Assembly (NCBI GenBank): GCA_023014485.1
Contig: JAJOZX010002571.1
Location: 317,001 to 381,000, forward strand
Direction of reading: 5' to 3'
DNA: 64,000 bases
Origin: Bathynomus jamesi
Lineage: Eukaryota; Arthropoda; Malacostraca; Isopoda; Cirolanidae
Shown: positions 42,462 through 53,312 of the stretch, one piece after another
Position numbering within the stretch: position 1 is the first letter of the stretch
Layout: each line of letters begins with the position of its first letter
Position numbers and translations under genes: made by a program
The notes under the pieces: model-generated
Seen by the model: only the letters and a program-made list of their open reading frames with translations
What the model was told of the DNA's origin: nothing
Databases searched by the model: none

Positions 42462-43873
42462 ATAACCTTAGTTTTTGTAACATTAAAAAGAATATCATGT
42501 TTCTGTGAATACACTTTGCAGACATTTAGTAGCCGATCCAGACCTTTAACAGAGGGACTTATTAACACCATATCATCGGCATAAACTAAGTTATTTATCC
42601 TTGTGTTATCTATACAACATCCTACTGTTGCCTCATTAAGTGAAGCAATTAATCTGTCAATATACACATTAAACAGCATAGGGGAGAGCAAGGAGCCTTG
42701 TCTCACCCTGCAAGAGGAGCCAAAACACTCGGATAGTACATTGCCCCACCTAACAGTGAAAGATTGGTGGGAATACCAAAATTTCAATAAATTTAATATG
42801 TATATGGGAACCTTCCTGTCCTCTAGTTTTGCAAATAAAATAAAATATTGTGGTTCACCCTATCATATGCCTTACTTATATCAAGGAAACAGCTATAAAT
42901 GGTTGAATTACTGTCAAGGTGTTTAGATATTGTTTCTTTAAGTACATAGATACACAGGTCAGTTGAGTGGGACCTTTTAAAGCCAAACTGATTAGGAGAT
43001 GTCCATAGGAAATCATTTAATCAGAGTAACAAGAGTTTTTCTAGTAGTTTTGAAAAGCAGGAAGCTACAGCAATAGGCCTGTAATTATTGCTGGACAGAA
43101 TGTCTCCGTACTTATTTTTGACCAGGGGCAAGATATATACCCTCATGAACTCTGCAGGGATATAGCTATGAGCAAGCATGGCTGATAGGAGCAATGATAT
43201 ATGCAGACATACTACGTCATTTGCATATTTTAAGTGCTCATTCGATAAGTCATCTACCCCTGATGCAGAACCAGTCTTTAACTCTTTAATTAACCTCTTT
43301 ACTTCAGAAAATGATATCAAAATATTTTCCCTTGTCCCTCCCACAATCGTTTCGCTGCAATCTATCTTAAGATTATCCCTACTCACACTATTAAGAATGT
43401 TAGAGTAGTGGTTTTTCCACAGCTTTGCAATTTCATCCTCCCCTGACACCCCATCGATTGTCGGAGGGGAGGACATTTTTGACACCCATTTGATTCTTAA
43501 CAAATTTCCAAAATTTGTTATTATTGTTATTTCTGTGAGCTTCACAGGCTTTTGATGCTCGAATAGACTCTTCTTCCTGTTTACATCGCCTTATGGCCAC
43601 CTTATACTGACCCCGACTTCTACACATATTTATGTATACTGGTCCTAATCTGGGTCTACCATGAAAGCACCACAAATCATAGGTGTCTTTTGATTCCCTC
43701 TTCAGGGGGGCAATAAAATCATTCCATCCAGGAATAACCTTAGTATGATAGTTGTAAGATTTAATCAAGGGGCTTCCTGCTTCTCTTAACAGGAATATTA
43801 TCTTACTATAATACCTATCTATGAGTTTACAGTGAGAATCATTTGAGCAAGGATTATTACAGGCAAGGTGCAA
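42462..43873 (-). pseudogene. LINE E reverse transcriptase
   Basis: The minus strand reads a linker with many Arg/Lys residues (43433-43873), then GSASGVDDLSNEHLKY and NNYRPIAVASCFSKLLEKL. A TGA follows at 43021-43023, then LDISKAYDRVNH, RQGSLLSPMLFNVYIDRL and NNLVYADDMVLISPSV with the catalytic YADD intact. One nonsense codon and at least one frameshift (near 42840) break it. The linker/RT boundary at 43433-43545 also changes frame. Confidence 0.85.
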
Positions 43874-43988
43874 AATTTCTAAAATTATTAAAGAGGTGAC
43901 ATGTTCTGTCTTTGTATTCTATTCTCTGCTGCATATTAACATTGGACCAATCAACGCGATTATTCTTACCTATTGAGTTCTTGTTAAG

Positions 43989-44729
43989 TCATGTTGCGCA
44001 TAAATTGGTAATGTTAATTAATATTTCTAATGGTCTATGATCAGAAAGAAGGAAATCATGCAAAATATGAACTCTAACAATTCGATCCTTTAGATTATTA
44101 CTAGTGAGACAATGATCAATCCACCTGGTGGTACCACTCATATCGCTAACATATGTAAAATTACCACTGGCTACCCCTAATACATCTACATCACTTATAC
44201 TTAAATTGGCCAACTCGCACATGTTACCCAATTCTCCAAAGAATTCCGAGTTCACATGTGCATTAAAGTCCCCCATTATTATACAGTGAAAATATTTGGG
44301 GTTATCTGATAATGACTTAATTTTGTACAGCAAATCAATGTATTCATCTAGATTACTGCTGTTGTTGTATGGTAAATAGCAGTTTACAATTAATATGCAA
44401 TCATTGTTCACTTGTAATTCAATGCCTAACAACCTTACATTATCACTTTTTAAAAATCTTATATGTTTTGACAAATTTTTCCTTAATAAGAAAGCAACAC
44501 CACCAAAAGGCCTACTGTACATTAATTCATCTGACAAGTCTACTGCTGATGACACATGGTACATAAAGTCATCATGGATGGTAGAGAGGAATTTTAGCTC
44601 TTGCTTAGGTAGCCAGTGCTCCTGCAGGAGTATCAAATCTGCACTGTCGCAGATTTTATGAACATCTACAGTTGAATTCCTCACTGACCTTACATTATAT
44701 GAGACTATTTTCAACAAGTTATCCACCAT
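43989..44729 (-). CDS. LINE E apurinic-like endonuclease
   Basis: An open 246-codon frame on the minus strand. It has VSYNVRSVRNSTVDVHKI, LILLQEHWLP (catalytic Glu), RPFGGVAFLLRK, LLGIELQV, CYLPYNNSSNLDEY, CIIMGDFNAHV (GDFN), TRWIDHCLTS and LLSDHRPLEI (SDH). All core EEP-endonuclease motifs are present. It nicks target DNA for target-primed reverse transcription. It is uninterrupted even though the RT has stops. Confidence 0.88.
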   Translation of the reverse strand: MVDNLLKIVSYNVRSVRNSTVDVHKICDSADLILLQEHWLPKQELKFLSTIHDDFMYHVSSAVDLSDELMYSRPFGGVAFLLRKNLSKHIRFLKSDNVRLLGIELQVNNDCILIVNCYLPYNNSSNLDEYIDLLYKIKSLSDNPKYFHCIIMGDFNAHVNSEFFGELGNMCELANLSISDVDVLGVASGNFTYVSDMSGTTRWIDHCLTSNNLKDRIVRVHILHDFLLSDHRPLEILINITNLCAT

Positions 44730-44808
44730 GACTGATAGAAAATTTATTATTAGTAAGATTATTATTATTATACACAGTACAACTTTCAGGCATTACCATT
44801 AGGGCACC

Positions 44809-44811
<3 letters not shown>

Positions 44812-44853
<42 letters not shown>
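44812..44853. repeat. (TTA)n microsatellite
   Basis: About 14 TTA triplets within LINE E between ORF1 and the endonuclease. On the minus strand it encodes a poly-Ile run, not a protein feature. Confidence 0.95.
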
Positions 44854-44854
<1 letters not shown>

Positions 44855-45347
44855 TGCCTGTTATCAAATCTCCTGGAAAAGTGAATAAACTCCTTAACAA
44901 TAATACCATCTGGCCATTGACTCATATTATATGGGTTGAAATGCGCATTTACACCTTTAATTATTACTTTAAAAGAGTTATAATACAGAGATTTTGTGTT
45001 TAGTTTATTAACTATCACTAGACTGTGTTCACCAATGATTTCTTCTATCATGTGTCAAATATCGCTTGCCTTGTTCGAGAGCTGAATTCACGACACAAAT
45101 AGGGTGAGATTCTCCATCGGTGGCCTCGCCATGGAGACCGGTTGAGGAGACCTTTGGGACAGGCACCTATTAACAGTTACCCACCCATCCTGCTCCCTCA
45201 ATCTCCCTGAGGCAGAGTTCGCCTGCCTGGAGGATGGGTGGCACAACCTTTGGGGGATAGGAGGCCCCTCCCTTACTCTGTGGCTTGGTGAGGGTCTGTT
45301 AGTGGTGTTTATACCCTGACGGCTGCGCGTGCCTCTCCTTCTTTGGT

Positions 45348-45394
<47 letters not shown>

Positions 45395-45764
45395 ATGCGT
45401 ACCGAGCGAGGCGTAATTGAACACCTCTCCTCTGCAGTGGGAGGCAGGGAAGAGGGCAATGATGCCTCAACTCTCGGCATTGGACCATCCCTGTTCCTCA
45501 TTGTGAGATTGGGAACAGGAGTTCTTTCCTGAATGGGAGGGGGGTTGACCGCTACCCCTGCATGCTGCATTTCCACCCCACCTTCAGGGGGGGAGTTGGA
45601 GGCAGGGATTTCGTTTCCCTCACTGCCCGACGCGCTTCTTGGAGATCTGGCTTGCTGAACTACTTCCGAGTAACTGGGCTTTGGGAGGAGCGTCTCTTTC
45701 AATGCATCTAACTCTGACCGGAACTGTTCTATCGAAACCGCATTTTTCTGATTTGACACCACGT
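44855..45764 (-). pseudogene. LINE E ORF1, C-terminal part
   Basis: The frame 45088-45764 is Pro/Ser/Arg-rich with a run of about 15 Pro encoded by a 46-base G tract. It continues after a stop with YYNSFKVIIKGVNAHFNPYN and WPDGIIVKEFIHFSRR (44870-45051), a typical conserved ORF1 end. A (TTA)n tract (44812-44853) follows. The upstream part lies beyond A1 copy 2 at 49166-49547. ORF1 would bind LINE RNA (inference). Confidence 0.7.
45348..45393. repeat. 46-base G homopolymer in LINE E ORF1
   Basis: An unbroken G run reads as poly-Pro on the minus strand. Length is likely uncertain in any assembly. It can form G-quadruplex structure. Confidence 0.95.
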
Positions 45765-46032
45765 TAGGCCTGTTCAAAAATCAACTTTTTCTTATTTTCA
45801 TAGGTTTCTGTACATTTTCCCATGCTTTTTGACCTGAAAAAGCCGAAAATCCCAACTATTTTGACCTAGGATGTTGGGAAGCATTGCCGCATGGAGCTTT
45901 AAATTTTCTGCCTTGAAATCGGCCAAAGTGCCAATTCCGGGGTCCCTTGAATTATGTTTTGCATTTTAACTTTTGATCTAAACAAGATAGAGCAACAAAT
46001 TAGGTATCAAATGAAAGAGCATAAAATTAATA

Positions 46033-46083
<51 letters not shown>

Positions 46084-46185
46084 AATAATTAATAATAATA
46101 ATAATAATAATTATCTATCATTTTTCAGGAAACAACAGAAACTCAATCAGAATCTAGAAAACCATCTACAAGTTACAACTTCACA

Positions 46186-46827
46186 ATGGCATTAAGCAAG
46201 GAGCTGAGGGAGCTCCGTGGGTGCACAGTTGATATCTCAGAACCTCCACGTACTGTCCACAGGCAGGTGTCAACTGGGCCATCTACCAGATCTCTCACTG
46301 AAACTTTCCTGGTTGGATACCCTTCAGCTTTTATCAGTGGTTCCCAGCTTCCCACCAACAGACAGGCGTTCCAATATTTCCTTAATCTTCAGAATTTACC
46401 AGAAAATGCAGGGAGGCCCATGGTTCAAGACCTTGCATATGAAACAGTTGAATCTATCATCCCATTCTGGCAGATGGCTAGGATCAAGACAATGACCAAG
46501 TACAACGCAATGAAGCTCTTCATGAAACTACATGAGAAACATCGTGCTCTGGTGAAAAGCAAGGAAGAGCAAGTAACCCTGGAGGAAAAAGAGGAGCATT
46601 TGTGCTGGAATTAGACAGCCTGTTCGATATAGGAGCTCCAGATGCAATCCAGGAAATACAGAACAACAGACTGTTATCCAGAGAGAAGAAAGATGAGGAT
46701 ATCAGGTTCTACGAAGACCAAAAGACTGAGAGGAAAGGTCATATGTCTGGTCATGACAAGATTTTTGAGACAAGATCCCTGCAGCAAGCAGCGAGGAATG
46801 AAAGACTGCAGCATAGACAAGAACAAG
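46186..46827 (+). pseudogene. A1 transposase copy 2, exon 1
   Basis: ATG at 46186. It includes 33 residues (STGPSTRSLTETFLVGYPSA and on) absent from copy 1. The frame stops at 46614 because one A is missing near 46560 relative to copy 1. The rest of the exon (LFDIGAPDAIQEIQ) continues in the next frame. Donor GTAAAA at 46828. The 33-residue segment also lowers the chance that copy 1 is the ancestral form. Confidence 0.82.
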
Positions 46828-46935
46828 GTAAAACTAATTACTTTGAACGTTACAAAAAGTTTTAAGTTTTACTCCATTGCTATATTTAGCATGTACTTAA
46901 CAATTACTGTCTTAACATGTTGTACTATTTTACAG

Positions 46936-48669
46936 CTGCAGCAGAACAAGAGGCAGTTGTTCATGTGGATGACATTACCTGGGGTGACTCAACTGACAAC
47001 AACGCTAACACAGAGGACATGGATTACCATCAGCCTCGTCCTGGATGTTCTCACCATCAAGACACTGTGACTAGTGTGACTTTGACGTTTCCAAGGAAGG
47101 TCATGGAATGTGATATCATCTGCAATACAGCTGATCGTCTTGGTTTATCAGACAATCAAGTTACTGCCATGGTTTCTGCCACCTTGAAAGCTGGAGGGGC
47201 TGATCTGGATAACTTCGTCATCTCAACCTCAACAACACGTCGCAACAGAATGCTGTCCAGGTATAATATCAGCCAGAGTCACATGTCCAAGTTTTGTGAA
47301 AACCCCCCACAGTACGCTGCCTTACACTGGGATGGAAAGTTGCTCAAAGATGTCTTGGGCAGTGAACCTGGAAGTACCTCAGAGACTTTAGCTGTGCTAG
47401 TGTCTGGTCCACCTTCATACACTAAAGGAAAGTTATTGGGAGTACCTGTCATTGACAATTCTTCTGGCACAGCTCAGGCTGAGGCTTCAATGGATGTACT
47501 GGAGACATGGGAACTTACGGATAATGTTACTGCCCTTGTTTTTGACACTACATCCAGTAACAGTGGAGTTCACAGAGGAGCTGCCAAACTGCTAGAGAAA
47601 ATGCTGAACAAAAAGGTGTTTTATCTGGCCTGTCGACATCACATCCTGGAAATCCTAGTAGGAGCAGTTTGGGAGAAGCTGTTTGAGAAGGTGAAGGGGC
47701 CAGATAATCCCTGGTTTGAGCATCTGAAGGATGTTTGGACGGACTTGTCCAAGGAAAACCCAAAGATGCTGGCTATCAACAGCAAATGGCTGAAGGAAAA
47801 GAAGAACAACAGTGAAGAAATACTCCAAGACATTCTAACAGCAGAAAGGCTTCCAAGAGCCAACTACAGGGAAATGGCTGAACTGACAGTCATTGTTCTT
47901 GGAGGAACGCCTCCTCGAGGTATTCACTGGAGTCGACCAGGCGCCATTCATCAGGCCAGATGGATGGCCAGAAACCTGTACTCCATGAAAATGCTGATGT
48001 TTGCAGATCAACTTGAGTATGACAAGACACTGTATCAAAGCTGGAAAGACTCAACACCTTCCTTGCGCTGTTCTACACTCCTGTATGGATGATGTCAATG
48101 TCTGCTGCAGATGCTCCCGTGAATGATCTAAGTCTAATCCAGGACATGTTGAAGTACAAGAAACTGACCCAGAGCTTGCTGATGCAGTACTTAATAAGAT
48201 GGAAAACCACAAATGGTACCTGACGCAGGAAGTCGTGCCATTTGCCCTGTTCAGCAGTAGATTGAGTGACACATTGAAGCACGACATTGCTGCCCAGTTA
48301 CATGCCACTGAGAAGCCAGACAGCTTCAGAACAGGAAAGCCTCTATTCCAGAGTGTCACAGCTAAGACCACCCTGGTTGATCTCATTGGCCCAGAATCAC
48401 ATTTCCTGCTGGACACACTGAACATTGGATCCGAGTGGCTTCTGGAACCTGTCACGTCTTGGCCACAGAATGAGGACTACAGAAAAGCGTTGGACTATAT
48501 TAAGAATCTGAAAGCGGTGAATGACATTGCTGAACGTGGTGTCAAGATGATGAGCGACTTTGCAAATGTCATAACAACAGATGCCAAGCAAAGGGACTAT
48601 CTCCTTCAAGCTGTGGAGTTCAACAGACGCAGCTTTGACAGCTTCAAGAAACAAACTCTCAACAACTGA
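46936..48669 (+). pseudogene. A1 transposase copy 2, exon 2
   Basis: It follows the 108-bp intron (acceptor TTTTACAG). It is open through ALHWDGKLLK (D1), VFDTTSSNSG (D2), LACRHHILEIL and HQARWMARNL. One base is missing at about 48023 and another at about 48163. The last frame (48199-48669) holds NDIAERGVKMM. The two indels disable it. Apart from these, identity to copy 1 is very high, which gives an uninterrupted view of the gene that Gypsy-B splits in copy 1. Confidence 0.85.
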
Positions 48670-49165
48670 CTGTGTAAATGTCATTATGAAATTAATCATC
48701 ATGTAATGCTTTCACTTCTTGATCGATTAGACTTGTGACAAAATGTTAATCTCAAATTTGTGTCATGAATAAGGCGCCTTGTCTGCCTTGAGTGTGAGAA
48801 AACAAATTTTGTGATATTTCTGAAATCTTTGTATGTACCAATGTGCCATTTCTTGTTCCAAGACTATCATAATTGTATAAGTTAGAAAGAAGATTAAAAA
48901 CACTTTAATTTGGTGCCTATTTTGTTGCTCTATCTTGTTTAGATAAAAAGTTATAGTGCAAAACATGATTCAAGGGACCCCGGAACTGGTGCTTTTGGCC
49001 AATTTCAAGGCAGAAAACTTAAAGCGCCATGCGGCAATGCTTCCTAACAACCTAGGTCAAAATGGTTGTGATTTTCGGCCTTTTCAGGTCATAAAGCATG
49101 GGAAAAAGTACAGAAACCTATGAAAATAAGAAAAAGTTGATTTTTAAACAGGGCTAACACCACGT

Positions 49166-49547
49166 GTTGGTATTTCAGTTCAACTATCGACTTTTGTGCC
49201 TCATTATACTGTTTGAGGAGCACCGAGATGTCTACATCACCCATAGAGATTACTGGTATTCTATGGAAGTTAGTAACGTAAAAGGTAATATTGTTCTCAT
49301 TATCCCGGAGGGTCGACACTTTATTTATAATGTCTTTCAGGGTATTCTCGTTTTTAGAATTACCTCTACGAGTTGGGAGGGAAGCACTGAACAGGGTGTT
49401 TAATCGTACCCTCGCATGTTCTATTTCTTCTGAATCATAAAAATCATGACAGACAGATACAAGAAGGTCTGACCTAATATGATCTACTTTGTCGAATATG
49501 AAACATAACAGAGGATTTCCTACAAGATTTACAGCAGACGAACCCAT
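49166..49547 (-). pseudogene. LINE E ORF1, N-terminal part
   Basis: The ATG at 49545-49547 gives MGSSAVNLVGNPLLCFIFDK, then HIRSDLLVSVCHDFYDSEEI, a DUF-like N-terminal block, and a helical ILLKQYNEAQKSIVELKYQ-like stretch cut at 49165 by A1 copy 2. The frame continues on the other side at 45764, so A1 copy 2 entered an open ORF1. Confidence 0.75.
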
Positions 49548-50347
49548 TGTATCTGTAATGGCTTGCGGGGGAGCATAGCTGGTGGGGGCTAGTTAGAGGT
49601 GGCGATGGGGGGGAACGCCGAAAGGGGTCCCACTTTTTTGTCCCTTTAAATCATGCTCTGGATACCAACAGTTCGATGTTCAGGCATCTTTTCACATTAA
49701 TTATGTAACTATTTCTATGACACAAAAAGTATACACACACAGTCACTGTACGATTATACCGTAATGAAACCCATTTCTCGCGACCACCGTCAAAACTTTT
49801 ACTATTAAATGGAAAATTTGCAGTGTATATGATGGAGGTAGGGCGGGAGAGGGGAATGAGATGGGGATGCTAAAAGGAGTGCCCACTCCTTGTCCCTTTA
49901 AAACATGTAAGCATGTAAGTTTGTAAATATATCTAAAGTAATAAAACCTATTTATTTGCTTGGTCTTTCATTTAAGATTTCAGAGCCTTTCCCTGGCCTT
50001 TTGAAAATATTTTGAACTGTTTATGTAGTTAAAATTCACTCATTCATTCATTTAGTTCATTCATTCATTCGTATGCCCGCTATTTCAAGGTCACTGTTTA
50101 CCTCCCTCCTCATAGGTCCAAGAAGGTAGTGCCAGATGTCGTTAGAAAATTTTGAGGATATATTATATGTATTATTATTAATTAAGTACCATGGACCATC
50201 TAATAAGAATGTAACTGGGTTATCTTGGCACATTTACAAATTTTATTGTATAGGTAACATACCAGTTCACTAACTTTAAACCCTATTAATTTGATACTAA
50301 GACGGAGCACAAAACTGAGAAGCGTCACTGCCACTGGCCTAACTGGC

Positions 50348-50350
<3 letters not shown>
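49548..50350 (-). other. LINE E 5' untranslated region
   Basis: No convincing ORF lies here. There are two related words (CCCACT-TTTTGTCCCTTTAAA at 49630 and CCCACTCC-TTGTCCCTTTAAA at 49880), suggesting an imperfect internal duplication. The 5' boundary is taken at the TA tract and is approximate. Confidence 0.5.
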
Positions 50351-50404
<54 letters not shown>

Positions 50405-50420
50405 TATATATATATATAAA
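50351..50420. repeat. (TA)n microsatellite
   Basis: About 50 bp of pure TA, then ACAGTATATATATATA, at the LINE E 5' boundary in hAT-2. Confidence 0.95.
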
Positions 50421-50741
50421 GAAAGTTCATGTCTTATTTTCAGTTTATGGATTTTTTTTTATTTAATAAACAAAACTTCTAATCTGCATTTTTTTAGGAG
50501 AATAATTATTTTGTAAAATTAGTATGAACCATAAAAATTTATTAAACCACTAGTTAATTGCAAGTTTTAAAATTTTATGCCTTTAAGAATACATGATCTG
50601 GCCAAATATCTGGCAATTATCCACTATCTGGTCATTTCTTGATCCAGATGGATTATCCGGTATCCAGCAAAAATAAAAAGCCAGATATCCAGTATCCAGT
50701 TATCTGGCTATATTGTGATCTGATACATCCCTAGAAACGGG

Positions 50742-51037
50742 ACTAATGAATGTTAATAAAATTGTTGTTCTTATTGCTGAGAAAGAAGAATTAGCATGCA
50801 ATATTGTGGTGAATAGAAAAAATTAAGTTTATTATAAAAATCTTGTCCTTGTGGGAAGGCAGAAACAGCCCAGACATGATCCGAGGCTATTGGTCCTCAT
50901 CGTGGGGAGAAAGAGAGAATGATGGGTCCTCAGCTCAGTCTTTCCCCTCCTGTATGGCAGGAGATGCACCTTGATGCAGGTGGTGGGATGGCCATATCCA
51001 CATGCCAAGAAAATTTAGACATGAAAGAATTGAAGTA
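50742..51037 (+). pseudogene. LINE D relic, segment between hAT-2 and Tigger relic
   Basis: The plus strand reads GLMNVNKIVVLIAEKEELAC and NIVVNRK, the continuation of 37410-37597. It ends where the Tigger-like insert starts. Multiple stops. Confidence 0.6.
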
Positions 51038-51895
51038 TAGGGGGTCCTCATTATCTGAGTATTCATTGTCCGAGTCCCCGCATTTATGCAGCCAAATAAT
51101 TGTAGAACCATATGGATAAATTCCCCGCACTTAATAGGTTTTCATGGCTAATGTAACATGGAACGCGGAAGTGCAATGGAAAACCATTTAAAATTCCTTC
51201 AGACTCACTGTCTCGCTCACTTTCCCCTACTTCCAACACTCCACCACCACCACACTCCACCCCCAACCCCAATGCTGTGCACTCTCAATCTCTCACTAAC
51301 CATTGCTAGTGCTGAACCCATCTGAAGTTTTCTGGTGTTTTCATTCTGATTTTGTTGATTTTTTGCACTACTGTTGCAGCCATGACTTTAAAGTGTACTG
51401 CTAGTGGTAAAGCAGCTACAGGCCCTAAAAGAAAGTGTAACAGCTATGGGTTGGCTGTGAAATTAGATGTCATTAAGTGCAAGAAAAATGGTGAATGAGT
51501 GATAGACATTGCACATGGTCTTAACATCCCCAAAACTATCATTCATACCATACTTAAGAATGCAGCAGATTTAGAAGCAAAAGCTACGACAATGATAAGG
51601 CACTCTGAGATTAAAATAACATGCAGAAGGAGTGATGTAATGGAGATTATGGAAAGATGACTAGCAATGTGGATAGAAGAGCTGTATCACCAGCACACAC
51701 CCAGGTACATAAAAGGGTTTAAAAAGTGTATTTTACAAATGTTTAACCATAATTTTGAGTGTCATTTATTGTGCTAAGGTCCCAATTAAACCTTATTCTT
51801 ATTATTTCTTATGGGTTTTAGGTCCACGCTTTAAGTGGATTCACTTAGTGGTGATTTCTTGGTCCCCATTATCTTCAGATAATGAGGACCCCCTG
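51038..51895 (+). mobile_element. Tigger/pogo relic with CENP-B-like HTH remnant
   Basis: Ends (C/T)AGGGGGTCCTCATTATCT and AGATAATGAGGACCCCCTG are flanked by TA. Inside, 51411-51720 on the plus strand reads LAVKLDVIKCKKNGE, DIAHGLNIPKTIIHTILKNA and RSDVMEIMER, the N-terminal DNA-binding region of Tigger transposases, with stops. It interrupts LINE D. Confidence 0.85.
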
Positions 51896-51897
51896 TA

Positions 51898-52370
51898 CAA
51901 AAGTTGAAAATAGAGTGAAGCGAGGCAAGCAAGCCATGGGCTTAAGAAAAGCCTTGGCAGCAAAAGGTTTGCATAAAGGTGTACTTATGCCAACACTGAT
52001 GTATAGATGAAACACTTGTTTGGCATAATTGTTCACTGGCAAAAGTAAGAGTGGTTGAGATGAATAATTTAGGAAGTACAATTAATGTAAAAGGGATTGG
52101 CCATTTCAAAAATGAGAATGTTGGGGTAAGGTGTGGAGTAAAAAAGTTAGTGGAGATAATGATGGAGGATTGGTTTGGTCATGTGGAGGGAATGACCAAT
52201 GAATCATGAAAAAGGTGTACTAGTAGATGCATAGGTGCCGAAGGAAAGACCATGTAAAAGATGGAAAGATGTAATTAATGTGACAACACATGTAGAGTTC
52301 ATATGAATGTTGTAGAAGAGTTAATGAGAAAGAGAGAAGAATATAGAAGCAGTTTGTGAGGTACATACAT
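51898..52370 (+). pseudogene. LINE D relic, C-terminal RT segment
   Basis: The plus strand reads VENRVKRGKQAMGLRKALAA, KGVLMPTLMYR (usually YGSET follows), VSGDNDGGLVW/MMEDWFGHVEGM and KRWKDVINVT in shifted frames. This is the known tail of RT ORFs in this LINE type. Many indels show old age. Confidence 0.7.
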
Positions 52371-52810
52371 GGAGATGTTGGTCTCACTTTATGTTACCAT
52401 ACCACTGGAAGTATAACCTCGACCTTGTCATGAAAGGTAATCCTGGATCCCTGAGGTTGGGAGTGGTACCTTATTCATGATGGTGATCCCTTATATCCTT
52501 GTATAATTGATTTCAGTGTCTTTGATCTCAGCTTCAATCCTCATGCCCATCCCAATTTAGGGTGTGCCCATTGTATATATGACAAAACTTTAAAACTGAC
52601 TTACAGCTTAGCACACAATGTGAATTGGTTACATATCAAAACAAAACTTTTCAGGGAAAATCTTGTTCAATTTGATGAATATTAAGTGGGTGCTCAATGA
52701 CTTCAAAAGCTCAAGTCTAAACCTGTCATTCTCAGTCACTCACAAACCTTACATTGGTGCAGATAGGCAATGGTAATTTTTCTCACACGCTTACATGTGT
52801 GTATACGTAT

Positions 52811-52932
52811 TAGAGGCCTGCATGGGTTGCCCGCGGGTACCCACATTGCAGGCGTGATGTGGGCCCCACTTCAAAATACTTGCAGGTGCAGGGCGGGTGC
52901 AGGTCAAGTTAAGGTGCCTGTGCAGACCTCTA
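52811..52932. mobile_element. 122-bp hAT-like MITE
   Basis: Ends TAGAGGCCTGCA and TGCAGACCTCTA with an 8-bp TSD ATACGTAT (52803-52810, 52933-52940). The internal part has CCCGCGGGTACCC and related GC-rich inverted words. It is noncoding. Confidence 0.85.
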
Positions 52933-52944
52933 ATACGTATACAA

Positions 52945-52947
<3 letters not shown>

Positions 52948-53001
<54 letters not shown>
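52948..53001. repeat. (TA)n microsatellite
   Basis: TA repeats of about 54 bp. The Tyr/Ile poly-peptides read from it are artefacts. Confidence 0.95.
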
Positions 53002-53004
<3 letters not shown>

Positions 53005-53290
53005 CCGCAAGGGGGTTCTAAGCTCGTGCTCTTGAGTGCTCTTTGTGCTCGTTTGTACGTGCTTGTTCCTGGAGGTTTCACGTGCGCCCTCCCGGCCCTA
53101 GCACCCAAGGATGATGGGGCTTGGCCCTGCAGTCCTTGTCATCCTTGGTCTTTTTCCACTTCGACTGTCCCCTCCACCCTTTCTTTTTCCTCTGTCTTTC
53201 CTCTCACTTTTTCTTTGTTTTTCCGCTGAGATATGCCCTTTAAATAGAGGCGAATCGGTTCTTCCTGAACTAAAAAAAAAATAAAAAAAA
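53002..53290. other. GC-richer noncoding stretch
   Basis: Higher GC than its surroundings, with a pyrimidine-rich section (53140-53225). No feature recognised. It may be another unclassified repeat. Confidence 0.4.
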
Positions 53291-53312
53291 TATATATATA
53301 TATATATATATA

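Larger units (their letters stand above)
45765..49156 (+). mobile_element. A1 copy 2: hAT-like DNA transposon, 9-bp TSD
   Basis: Ends TAGGCCTGTTC and AACAGGGCTA with TSD ACACCACGT at 45756-45764 and 49157-49165. It has 253-bp TIRs as in copy 1 and a full length of 3392 bp. It lies in LINE E ORF1, whose frame is restored when it is removed. Sequence is nearly identical to copy 1 outside Gypsy-B, so both copies are recent. Confidence 0.95.
39352..50350 (-). mobile_element. LINE E, full-length non-LTR retrotransposon with two large inserts
   Basis: On the minus strand: 5' UTR (49548-50350), ORF1 (49547-49166 then 45764 to about 44860), endonuclease, RT, a C-terminal domain and a 3' tail of GAAAT/ATTTC repeats (39352-39390). 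Both ends meet TA repeats of hAT-2 DNA. Removing hAT-3 and A1 copy 2 leaves about 5.2 kb, a normal LINE length. ORF1 is in frame across the A1 copy 2 TSD. Stops in RT show it is inactive. Confidence 0.85.
37598..50733. mobile_element. hAT-2: 13.1-kb hAT element swollen by nested insertions
   Basis: Ends TAGGGATGCACCGGATATC and, inverted, TAGGGATGTATCAGATCAC. Subterminal CCAGATA/GGATATC words repeat at both ends. Flanks GAAAGGAG (37590-37597) and GAAACGGG (50734-50741) match 6 of 8, read as a decayed 8-bp TSD. Long inverted similarity reaches 39230-39340 versus 50405-50500 (AATGCAGATTAG...CCATAAAC). It interrupts the LINE D reading, which supports the borders. No hAT transposase of its own remains. 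Confidence 0.8.

Noticed and set aside
45329..45532. Plus-strand frame with poly-Gly at 45329
   Set aside because: It reads through the 46-base G run; the meaningful frame is LINE E ORF1 on the minus strand.
52770..53229. Frames with long Tyr-Ile-Tyr-Ile runs at 50200-50430, 52770-53229, 53139-53372 and 54289-54688
   Set aside because: They are translations of TA microsatellites and have no protein support.
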